Positions 5,322 to 11,003 of a DNA stretch of 11,003 nt are shown here, in pieces (position 1 is the stretch's first letter; each line of letters opens with the position of its first letter). A program made the translations under genes and the position numbers. The notes beneath the pieces are model-generated. The model had not been told where the DNA came from, made no database searches, and saw only the letters and a program-made list of their open reading frames with translations. The stretch comes from UBA2428 sp002343545. GTDB lineage: Bacteria; Bdellovibrionota; UBA2428. The stretch covers positions 1-11,003 of the forward strand of contig CALFZE010000101.1 in assembly GCA_937952285.1 (NCBI GenBank). Direction: 5' to 3'.

Positions 5322-7265
5322 ATGACCGTGCTTTGGCAGCCTTCCTCGACCGACCTCAAAAACTCTCGCATGGCCCGTTTTCGCGATCTCGCGGCTCGGC
5401 ACGCCGGCCGCGACTTTGCCGACTACGAAGCGCTCTGGCGTTGGTCGACGGAATCGAGCGAGGACTTTTGGGCGCTCTGGCTGCGCGAGAGCGGGCTCAT
5501 TTTTGAGGGCTCGCTCGACGCGACTTACCTTCCGTCGCCCGATCCCGCGAAGCCTTATCGCGGCCGCTGGTTTCCGAATATCCGCTTGAACTTCGCCGAG
5601 AATCTCTGCGCGCATCTCGCGCCGCTTCCCCTCGTCGGGCTCGACGAGCTCGGGCGCCGGCGGGAGTGGACGCGCGAGCGACTGCTCGCCGAAGTCGCGT
5701 CCTTCCAAGCGTGGCTCGTCGCGCGCGGCGTGGGCCCGGGCGACCGCGTGGCCGCGATCGTGCCGCACGCGCCCGAGACGATCGTGGCGATGCTCGCCGC
5801 GACGGGGCTCGGCGCCGTGTGGTCGAGCTGCTCGCCCGACTTCGGCATCGAGGGCATCGTGGACCGCTTAGGCCAGATCGAACCGAAGGTCCTCGTCGTC
5901 GCGGACGGTTACACTTACGGCGGCAAACGCTTCGAGTTGCGCGAGAAGATCGCGGCCGTGCTCACGCGCGTGCCCTCGATCCGAGCGACTTGCGAGTATG
6001 CCTTCCTCGAAGGCGCCCCCCCGCGCCCCGCGGAGTACTTCGGCTACGCCGAGATCGTCGCCGCGAGCGCGGGCGCCCCGCGCTTCGAACGCCTGCCCTT
6101 CGACCATCCCGTCTACGTGCTCTACTCTTCGGGCACGACGGGCAAGCCCAAGTGCATCGTGCACGGCGCGGGCGGCACGCTCCTGCAACACAGCAAAGAG
6201 CTTCGTCTGCACGCCGATCTGAACGAAGGCGATCGCCTGCTCTACTACACGACCTGCGGCTGGATGATGTGGAACTGGGCCGTGTCGACGCTGCAAGCGG
6301 GCGCGACGCTCTACACCTTCGACGGATCGCCCTTCCACCCCTCGCCCGAGGCGCTCTGGCGTATCGCCGACGAAGAAAGACTTCAGATCTTCGGCGCCTC
6401 GGCCAAGTACCTGGGCTCCTGCCGCACGGCGGGCGTCGCGGTCGAGCGCTTTGCCCTCGAGAAACTCCGGAGCGTGCTCTCGACGGGATCCGCGCTGCTC
6501 CCCGAGGACTTTGACTGGGTGCACGCGCACGTGCGACCCGCCCGCCCGATCCAGCTTGCGTCGATCTCGGGCGGCACCGACATCGTGTCGTGCTTCATGC
6601 TCGGCACGCCGCTCAAGCCCGTGCGACGCAACGAGATCCAAGCGCGCGGGCTCGGCATGGCCGTCGCGGCCTTCGACGAGACGGGACGCCCCGTTTTCGG
6701 CGAACAGGGCGAGCTCGTCTGCACGAAACCCTTCCCGTCGATGCCCGTTTCGTTCTGGAACGACGCGAACGACGAGAAGTATCACCAGGCCTACTTCGCA
6801 CGCTTTCCCGGCGTCTGGCACCACGGCGACTTCGTGACGATCACGCCCGAGGGCGGCGTCACGATCCACGGCCGCTCGGATGCGACCCTGAATCCGGGCG
6901 GCGTGCGCATCGGCACGGCCGAGGTCTACCGCTACGTGGAAACGCATCCGTCCGTGGCGGACAGTCTCGTCGTGGGCCAGGCGCACGAGGGCGACGAACG
7001 CATCGTGCTCTTCGTGAAGATGCGTCCGGGCGCGGAATTCAACGAAGGCTTCGTGGCCGACCTCAAGCGCCGCATCCGCGAGGGCGCGAGCCCCCGTCAC
7101 GTGCCGGCCGTCGTGGCCGCGGTCGGCGACATCCCGTACACCCGCAGCGGCAAGAAGGTCGAGATGGCCGTTAAGAGCCTGTTGCGCGGAGAGGAACCCA
7201 AGAATCTGGAAGCCCTCGCGAATCCCGAAGCGCTCGAAGCCTACCGCCGCTGGCGGAACACCTAA
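5322..7265 (+). CDS. aacS: Acetoacetate--CoA ligase (acetoacetyl-CoA synthetase)
   Basis: A 647-residue ANL-superfamily enzyme that activates acetoacetate with ATP and CoA to acetoacetyl-CoA, linking ketone bodies or PHB breakdown to lipid metabolism in the cytosol. Length and layout match AacS rather than acetyl-CoA synthetase: the N-terminus MTVLWQPSSTDLKNSRMARF, the AMP-binding P-loop YSSGTTGKPK (268-277), CGWMMWNW, the ISGGTDIVSCF segment, HHGDF, the hinge region GRSDATLNPGGVRIGTAE (517-534), and the adenylation lysine in YTRSGKKVEMAVK (Lys611). All key residues look intact. The ATG is the family start although only TTCTCC, not a Shine-Dalgarno sequence, precedes it. It stands alone after the porin terminator; no CoA-transferase or thiolase adjoins it. 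An acetyl/propionyl-CoA synthetase is less likely given the SGKKVE and SCFMLGTP motifs. Confidence 0.93.
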   Translation: MTVLWQPSSTDLKNSRMARFRDLAARHAGRDFADYEALWRWSTESSEDFWALWLRESGLIFEGSLDATYLPSPDPAKPYRGRWFPNIRLNFAENLCAHLAPLPLVGLDELGRRREWTRERLLAEVASFQAWLVARGVGPGDRVAAIVPHAPETIVAMLAATGLGAVWSSCSPDFGIEGIVDRLGQIEPKVLVVADGYTYGGKRFELREKIAAVLTRVPSIRATCEYAFLEGAPPRPAEYFGYAEIVAASAGAPRFERLPFDHPVYVLYSSGTTGKPKCIVHGAGGTLLQHSKELRLHADLNEGDRLLYYTTCGWMMWNWAVSTLQAGATLYTFDGSPFHPSPEALWRIADEERLQIFGASAKYLGSCRTAGVAVERFALEKLRSVLSTGSALLPEDFDWVHAHVRPARPIQLASISGGTDIVSCFMLGTPLKPVRRNEIQARGLGMAVAAFDETGRPVFGEQGELVCTKPFPSMPVSFWNDANDEKYHQAYFARFPGVWHHGDFVTITPEGGVTIHGRSDATLNPGGVRIGTAEVYRYVETHPSVADSLVVGQAHEGDERIVLFVKMRPGAEFNEGFVADLKRRIREGASPRHVPAVVAAVGDIPYTRSGKKVEMAVKSLLRGEEPKNLEALANPEALEAYRRWRNT

Positions 7266-7290
7266 TTTATTGGCGCTTCTTAACGGATTC

Positions 7291-7332
7291 TTTGCTCAAA
7301 AATCGCGCGTCCTTCGTTCACAATAGAAGGAG
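7291..7332 (+). promoter_or_regulatory. Leader with TTTGCTC/TTCGTTC boxes and ribosome-site-masking stem
   Basis: TTTGCTC (7291-7297) is followed after 15 bases by TTCGTTC (7313-7319). TCCTTC (7310-7315) pairs with GAAGGA (7326-7331), the Shine-Dalgarno site, over a ten-base loop. The same arrangement occurs before the exported protein gene at 9457. It may be a promoter plus translational switch. No sigma70 consensus is evident. Confidence 0.4.
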
Positions 7333-7836
7333 ATGCGAGGGAGCGAACGAATCTATCGACGGGGACTGGCGACCTGCCTGCTGGGGTTTTGCCTGGCTTT
7401 GATGCCCGCGCCCGCCCTGGCCCAGGGCCGGGGCAAAGCGCCGGCGAAGAGCGCCGCCAAGAAGGGCGCCTTCCGTGAGCCTTCGGCCGTGAAGGGCAGC
7501 CCGCTCAAGTCCGTGCACCAGATCGTCGCGCAGACTCCCAAGTTCAAGAAGAACCAAGCCGTGCTGAACTGGGCTTGCGACAATCCCTTCCCCATCGCGC
7601 GCCTTCGCAAGAAGGACGAGCCCAAGGCCAACAGCCTGCTCAACCTCATCTTCAAGTACGCGGACAAGCGCGTGCCGGCCGCCCTGGGCTGCCAGAAGAT
7701 GACCTTCGACCGCACGGGCGACGGCAAGGCGATCTGCGAAAAGGGCACGAAGAAGAAAGAGCGCGTCGCGATGGGTTCGCGACAGCTCGCCTGCGCCTAC
7801 GTCGGCCGCGAAGTCCCCGCCGTCTCGCGCCGCTAG
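7333..7836 (+). CDS. Exported hypothetical protein with four cysteines
   Basis: A 167-residue protein of unrecognised family. Residues 1-30 form a Sec signal peptide: RR near residue 9, hydrophobic LATCLLGFCLALMPA, and cleavage after APALA (30). The mature part opens with a Lys/Ala-rich, probably flexible stretch (31-50), then a compact domain with cysteines at 82, 120, 135 and 154, compatible with two periplasmic disulfides. FDRTGDGKAICE (125-136) resembles a short Asp-rich loop but is not a complete EF-hand. There is no lipobox. ATG 7333 directly abuts AAGGAG, leaving no normal spacing, yet an in-frame TAG at 7324 excludes an upstream start and no in-frame ATG, GTG or TTG precedes the signal peptide core. 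The strange spacing and the masking stem suggest controlled or weak translation. It converges on the HPt-like gene with a 12-bp gap. Confidence 0.75.
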   Translation: MRGSERIYRRGLATCLLGFCLALMPAPALAQGRGKAPAKSAAKKGAFREPSAVKGSPLKSVHQIVAQTPKFKKNQAVLNWACDNPFPIARLRKKDEPKANSLLNLIFKYADKRVPAALGCQKMTFDRTGDGKAICEKGTKKKERVAMGSRQLACAYVGREVPAVSRR

Positions 7837-7848
7837 GGATGGAGGCCG

Positions 7849-8334
7849 TCAGGCCTTGAGGCCGAAGCGCTTGAGCAGCTCGCGCTGCTCCTCGGGCGAC
7901 AATTCCATGCGCCCCACGATCCAGGTGAGCCGCTCGATGACCTTACGGGCCTGGTCCATGTTGAGCGAGACGTAGCCCTTCTTGAGGTCACGCAGGGCGG
8001 CCGACACGAACTCAAGGGAGTCCGCCAAGAAACCCGAGACGATGCCCCGACGCTCTTCGTCCTGGATCGAAGCGGCCTTGTAGCCGAGCGCCTTGCAGCC
8101 TTCCGTGAGCTGGGAGATAAGGTTCAGCAGGGGACGGAGATTCTCCATCGTATCGAGGCCCATCGTCTTGGCGCATCCCATGATGCCGTCCACGAGGCCG
8201 CCGAACTCGGCGAAGGCTTCGGAATCACGATCCCCCAAGTCGATCTCTTCGAGGAGGGCCGCGGCCTTCTCCACGATGATCTCGCAGTCCTCGACGAAAG
8301 CGTTCAGGATCTCTTGCTGGACGTCGGTGCTCAC
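7849..8334 (-). CDS. HPt-like helical protein lacking the phosphorylatable His
   Basis: A 161-residue all-helical, cytoplasmic protein (no signal or membrane segment). Its N-terminal ~75 residues follow the histidine phosphotransfer pattern: an amphipathic helix EILNAFVEDCEIIVEKAAALLEEI, then FGGLVDGIMGCAKTMGLDTMENL (44-66), which lines up with the HPt core (A-x-H-T-L-K-G-x-A-x-x-L-G). The site of the phosphorylated His is Asp49 and the following Lys is Met52, so it should not carry phosphate. Residues 90-161 form a second helical segment (FLADSLEFVSAALRDLKKGY, KVIERLTWIVGRMEL) that I do not recognise. The start is GTG 8334 with GAGGGG about eleven bases upstream. It is divergent from the HD-GYP-like gene (69-bp gap), suggesting a shared signalling role. 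The HPt relationship is by pattern only. Confidence 0.72.
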   Translation of the reverse strand: MSTDVQQEILNAFVEDCEIIVEKAAALLEEIDLGDRDSEAFAEFGGLVDGIMGCAKTMGLDTMENLRPLLNLISQLTEGCKALGYKAASIQDEERRGIVSGFLADSLEFVSAALRDLKKGYVSLNMDQARKVIERLTWIVGRMELSPEEQRELLKRFGLKA

Positions 8335-8358
8335 CCAGCCATTTTCCCCTCACCCCCG

Positions 8359-8386
8359 CCGACTTGCAATGTCCCCCGAAAGTCGG
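8359..8386. promoter_or_regulatory. Inverted repeat in the divergent HPt-like / HD-GYP-like gap
   Basis: CCGACTT (8359-8365) and AAGTCGG (8380-8386) are perfect 7-bp arms around 14 bases, centred in the 69-bp gap between the two divergent starts. It could be an operator. A weak plus-strand pair TTGCAA (8364) and GAAAAT (8386) with 16-bp spacing overlaps it, which would leave only a very short leader before ATG 8404. Confidence 0.35.
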
Positions 8387-8403
8387 AAAATAGACGGAAG
8401 TCC

Positions 8404-9372
8404 ATGAAAGTTCCCGACGGTTTCACGAGCGTCCGCACGACGACCCTGAACGCCAAGCAACCGCTTGAGATGGACGTCTTTGTGCCGGTCGCCGAGCGGC
8501 CCGTCCGTTACGCCGCGGCCGGCGACGCGATGGACACCGAACGGCTCGCGCGCCTGAAGAAGTTCCGCTTCTCGAAGATCCTCATCCGCGCCGAGGACGA
8601 GGCCAAGTACCGCACCTTTCTCGACAACGTCCTCAAGCAGGCCGAGAACACGAAGAAGCCGCTCGACGAACGCAGCGCCGCGATGACGGCTTCGACGGAC
8701 TCGGCGGGCGAGGATCTCGTGAAGCGGGTCGAGAGCGCGGAGACCTACAAGCTCGCGACGAAGCAGTTCGAACGCTTCGCCCAGTTCCTCAAGGCGAACG
8801 AGGGCGCGCTGGATCTCGTGCTCGGGACCTTCCGGGATTCGCCCGACCGCGACCACGTCTCGCACGGGTCCTTCGTGGGCACGCTCGCGCTCGCGCTCGC
8901 CGAGCAGCACAATCTCCTGAAGCTGCCGGGATCGCGCGCGCAGCTCGTCGCGGCGGCCTTCCTGCACGACCGGCCCCTCGAGCTCATGAACCTCCCCTTC
9001 CGCAAAGCGGGAGTCTACACGCCCGAGCAGGAGACCGAGTGGAAGGAACACCCGCTGAAGGCCGCCGAAGCGCTGAACGGCTTCCCCCACTTCGAACGCC
9101 TGACGCTGGAGCTCATCGCGCAGCACGAGGAACTCCCGAACGGCAAAGGCTACCCGCGCTCGCTGAACGGCAAGAACATGCAGCCGCTCGCGATCCCGCT
9201 GAGTCTCGCCAACCGTTTTGACCACGCGCTCGTGGACGCCGGCCCCAAACCGGGCGAGGAGTTCGCGACGACCTTTAAAATGGCCCAGCTCGGCATCTTC
9301 GACCTCGACATGGTTGAGAACTTGCTGAAAATGGCCAAGAAATCCGGACTTATAGTCGCCGGCAATACTTGA
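8404..9372 (+). CDS. HD-GYP-like protein, probably degenerate c-di-GMP phosphodiesterase
   Basis: A 322-residue cytoplasmic protein. Residues ~20-80 (LEMDVFVPVAERPVRYAAAGDAM...KILIRAEDEAKYRTFL) form the small N-terminal domain often seen before HD-GYP domains. Residues ~140-310 are HD-GYP-like: SHGSFVGTLALALAEQ (His154), AAAFLHD (His188-Asp189), EHPLKAAEAL (His216), AQHEELPNGKGYP (GYP 249-251) and PLSLANRFDHAL. HD-GYP enzymes hydrolyse c-di-GMP with a di- or tri-metal centre. Several expected ligands are altered: the GK after HD is PL (191-192), the HH pair is QH (240-241), and the Asp of the vaDrFD motif is Asn270. It may bind c-di-GMP or a partner without turnover, or keep weak activity. 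ATG 8404 has CGGAAG just upstream; an upstream in-frame ATG (8314) lies in antisense to the HPt-like gene. Confidence 0.8.
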   Translation: MKVPDGFTSVRTTTLNAKQPLEMDVFVPVAERPVRYAAAGDAMDTERLARLKKFRFSKILIRAEDEAKYRTFLDNVLKQAENTKKPLDERSAAMTASTDSAGEDLVKRVESAETYKLATKQFERFAQFLKANEGALDLVLGTFRDSPDRDHVSHGSFVGTLALALAEQHNLLKLPGSRAQLVAAAFLHDRPLELMNLPFRKAGVYTPEQETEWKEHPLKAAEALNGFPHFERLTLELIAQHEELPNGKGYPRSLNGKNMQPLAIPLSLANRFDHALVDAGPKPGEEFATTFKMAQLGIFDLDMVENLLKMAKKSGLIVAGNT

Positions 9373-9389
9373 ACCAACGCGGTGCACGA

Positions 9390-9450
9390 TTTGCTCTTGT
9401 CGCCACGCGTTTCGTTCCGTTAAAAGCTCCTTCGTTCGCAAACAAAGGAG
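9390..9450 (+). promoter_or_regulatory. Second TTTGCTC/TTCGTTC leader with ribosome-site-masking stem
   Basis: TTTGCTC (9390-9396) and TTCGTTC (9411-9417) repeat the spacing seen before the 7333 gene (14 versus 15 bases between boxes). A second TTCGTTC begins 20 bp later (9431), two helical turns away. CTCCTT (9427-9432) pairs with the Shine-Dalgarno AAGGAG (9445-9450). A weak TTGTCG-N17-TTAAAA promoter could overlap. Confidence 0.42.
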
Positions 9451-9456
9451 ATCAAA

Positions 9457-9915
9457 ATGAAATTCACTCAACTCGCCCTTAGCCTCGTCGCCCTCGCCAC
9501 GACCGCGACGGCTTCGGCCCGCAAACTCGAGCACTTCGAGTGCAAGACGCATCTGGACTACGTCACCACGGAAAACGGCGCGTCCGCGATCAAGACGATC
9601 GCCTTCAACGTGCTGGGCTCGCGTTCCGAACAGAACACGCTCGTGGGCGGCATCATGGGTTGGGCCGGCGAGCTCGCCTACTCTTTCGAACAGCCGAGCT
9701 ACACGCTGAGCGAGAAGACGATCGTCCTGGAAGGCCGCAACGCGACCCAAGTCCTCAAGCTCTTCAATATGGCCCAGCCGAACGGCAAGGCGCAGCTCTT
9801 CAACTCGGTCCGGCTCGCGGTCAAAACGGCCGGCGGCGTCGTGACCGCGACGAACGAGATCCTGTCGACCGAAGCGAACGACGCCTACGACGTCGTCTGC
9901 ACGTCGTCGAAGTGA
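9457..9915 (+). CDS. Small exported hypothetical protein with one cysteine pair
   Basis: A 152-residue protein of unrecognised family. Residues 1-21 are a Sec signal peptide (MKFTQLALSLVALATTATASA, cleavage after ASA). The mature domain of about 130 residues is rich in Thr, Ser, Asn and beta-forming residues, with one cysteine near each end (Cys29 and Cys148) that could close a single disulfide across the domain. GSRSEQNTLVGGIMGWAGELAYSFEQPSY is its most distinctive segment. No membrane helix or lipobox follows the signal, so it is likely periplasmic or secreted. The start has AAGGAG six bases upstream, with normal spacing. The leader resembles that of the other exported protein gene at 7333. 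The iminopeptidase starts 19 bp after the stop and might be co-transcribed. Confidence 0.78.
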   Translation: MKFTQLALSLVALATTATASARKLEHFECKTHLDYVTTENGASAIKTIAFNVLGSRSEQNTLVGGIMGWAGELAYSFEQPSYTLSEKTIVLEGRNATQVLKLFNMAQPNGKAQLFNSVRLAVKTAGGVVTATNEILSTEANDAYDVVCTSSK

Positions 9916-9934
9916 TCTGCTAAGCTCGGGGCGT

Positions 9935-10888
9935 ATGAGTCGTCGAACGAAGTACGCCCCGATCGAACGTTACAATCACGGCTTCCTCCAGGTTGACGCC
10001 GAACACTCGATTTACTTCGAGGAAAGCGGCAACCCCAAAGGGAAGCCGGTGCTTTTTGTGCACGGAGGCCCCGGATCCAACACGGACCCCGGCCACCGCC
10101 AGTACTTCGATCCCAAGGTCTACCGGATCATCCTTTTCGACCAGCGCGGCGCCGGCAAGAGCACCCCGCACGCGTCGCTCAACAACAACACGACCTGGCA
10201 CCTCATCTCGGACATCGAACGCCTGCGCGAGAAGCTCGGCGTCGACAAGTGGGTCGTCTTCGGTGGATCCTGGGGCTCCACGCTTTCGCTGAGCTACGCG
10301 ATCTCGCATCCGGAGCGCGTGAAGGGCCTCGTGCTGCGCGGGATCTTCCTCTGCCGCAAGAAAGAGATCCACTGGTTCTACCAGCACGGCGCGCACCATC
10401 TCTTCCCGGACGAGTGGGAACGCTACCTCAAGCCGATTCCCGAAGCCGAACGTCACGACCTCGTATCGGCGTACCATCGCCGTCTCACGTCGGAAGACGA
10501 ACGCGTGCGCCTCGAGGCCGCGCGCGCTTGGTCGCGGTGGGAAGGCGCCACGATCAAGCTCATCCCGGACACCGCGCAGATCGAGACCTTCACGGCGGAC
10601 CACCACGCCGTCGCGATCGCGCGCATCGAGTGCCACTACTTCATGAACCACGCGTTCTTCGCGTCGGACAACTGGATCCTCGAGAACATCGCGAAGGTCC
10701 GTAAGATCCCCGCGATCATCGTGCACGGCCGCTACGACGTCGTGTGCCCGGTCGAGAACGCCTGGGAGCTGCACAAGGCTTGGCCCGAATCCACGCTCGA
10801 GATCGTGGCCGACGCGGGCCACGCCGCGAGCGAGCCCGGGCTCATCGACGCGCTCGTGCGCGCGACCGACGCGTTCCGCGAGCTCTGA
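9935..10888 (+). CDS. pip: Proline iminopeptidase, alpha/beta hydrolase family S33
   Basis: A 317-residue cytoplasmic enzyme that removes N-terminal proline from peptides. It matches the bacterial Pip family in length and motifs: the oxyanion loop HGGPG (43-47) followed by PGHRQYFDP, LFDQRGAGKSTPH (67-79), NTTWHLISDIERLREKLG, the nucleophile elbow GGSWGS (Ser112), the cap-domain segment with ECHYF (232-236), GRYDVVCP with the catalytic Asp268, and GHAASEPG with His296. The catalytic triad is intact. There is only a weak GGGG ahead of the ATG, so translation may depend on the upstream exported-protein gene 19 bp away. The stop codon touches the outer stem of the long inverted-repeat element, which probably ends its transcript. 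Confidence 0.95.
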   Translation: MSRRTKYAPIERYNHGFLQVDAEHSIYFEESGNPKGKPVLFVHGGPGSNTDPGHRQYFDPKVYRIILFDQRGAGKSTPHASLNNNTTWHLISDIERLREKLGVDKWVVFGGSWGSTLSLSYAISHPERVKGLVLRGIFLCRKKEIHWFYQHGAHHLFPDEWERYLKPIPEAERHDLVSAYHRRLTSEDERVRLEAARAWSRWEGATIKLIPDTAQIETFTADHHAVAIARIECHYFMNHAFFASDNWILENIAKVRKIPAIIVHGRYDVVCPVENAWELHKAWPESTLEIVADAGHAASEPGLIDALVRATDAFREL

Positions 10889-10999
10889 GCTCCGGGGCGT
10901 CAGGTTCCTTCTGGTTCAGCGGTCGCGTCAAAGAAGGCGGAAGCCGCACTTTGACGCGACCGCTGAACCAGAAGGAACCTGACGCCTTTTAACGGAGCT
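10888..10999. repeat. 112-base nested inverted repeat with perfect 38-bp arms
   Basis: Left arm 10896-10933 and right arm 10949-10986 are exact reverse complements for 38 bp, starting GGCGTCAGGTTCC and ending GGAACCTGACGCC. The 15-base centre holds a further stem GCGG-AAG-CCGC (10937-10947). Outside, AGCTCCG (10888-10894) pairs with CGGAGCT (10993-10999) around an unpaired G and TTTTAA. TTTT follows the right arm, so it could end pip transcription. The arms are much longer than needed for termination and suggest a miniature mobile element or REP-like repeat; no transposase is in view. Confidence 0.85.
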
Positions 11000-11003
11000 T
11001 CGT

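Noticed and set aside
5868..7100. 410-codon minus-strand frame opposite aacS
   Set aside because: Antisense shadow: no motif, His/Arg/Val-rich, while the plus strand holds every AacS catalytic motif.
8350..9750. 466-codon minus-strand frame spanning the HD-GYP-like and exported-protein genes
   Set aside because: It crosses two real genes and their gap, has no domain pattern, and is explained by strand-symmetric GC bias.
9920..10822. 300-codon minus-strand frame opposite pip
   Set aside because: Antisense shadow of a gene with an intact catalytic triad.
10744..10992. 82-codon frame running from within pip through the long inverted repeat
   Set aside because: Out of frame with pip, Arg-rich, and its end is dictated by the repeat; no ribosome site or homology signal.

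Overview
The window is a GC-rich, densely coded chromosomal stretch of a Gram-negative bacterium. It has an outer-membrane FadL-family porin, several Sec-type signal peptides, GshB-type glutathione synthesis and a BolA/monothiol-glutaredoxin pair. That gene set, together with an HD-GYP-like protein carrying its typical N-terminal domain and a degenerate HPt protein, would suit a Bdellovibrionota/Oligoflexia or other delta-like proteobacterium. This placement is an inference from gene content; no marker gene fixes the taxon. No tRNA, rRNA, CRISPR array, phage gene or transposase gene was found.

Left part (1-3.7 kb, thiol and Fe-S chemistry). A minus-strand operon runs bolA, monothiol glutaredoxin (CGFS), then a class I SAM methyltransferase that leaves the window at base 1. 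bolA and grx overlap by ATGA; the methyltransferase starts 12 bp after grx. bolA uses a GTG start. Divergent from bolA is a FAD/NAD(P)H oxidoreductase of the thioredoxin-reductase-like/YpdA/FqrB type without a CxxC motif. It converges on glutathione synthetase (gshB, minus strand) across a 253-bp hairpin-rich gap with a perfect 28-bp palindrome. BolA-Grx4 complexes hold a [2Fe-2S] cluster using glutathione, so gshB fits this neighbourhood.

Middle part (3.7-7.3 kb, lipid/ketone metabolism). Divergent from gshB is a FadL/OmpP1 outer-membrane transporter followed by a clear rho-independent terminator. Next is an acetoacetyl-CoA synthetase with a complete set of adenylation motifs.

Right part (7.3-11 kb). 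Two unrelated small exported proteins of unknown function (7333 and 9457) share a similar leader: a TTTGCTC box, a TTCGTTC box, and a short stem that would hide the ribosome binding site. Between them lie a divergent pair of signalling-type proteins that both look catalytically degenerate. One is an HPt-like protein with Asp where the phosphorylated His should be; the other is an HD-GYP-like protein that keeps HD and GYP but has lost the GK and second-His positions. A proline iminopeptidase follows. Directly at its stop codon is a 112-base symmetrical element with perfect 38-bp inverted arms, nested inside a second 7-bp stem and enclosing a small third stem. It is the most unusual non-coding structure in the window.
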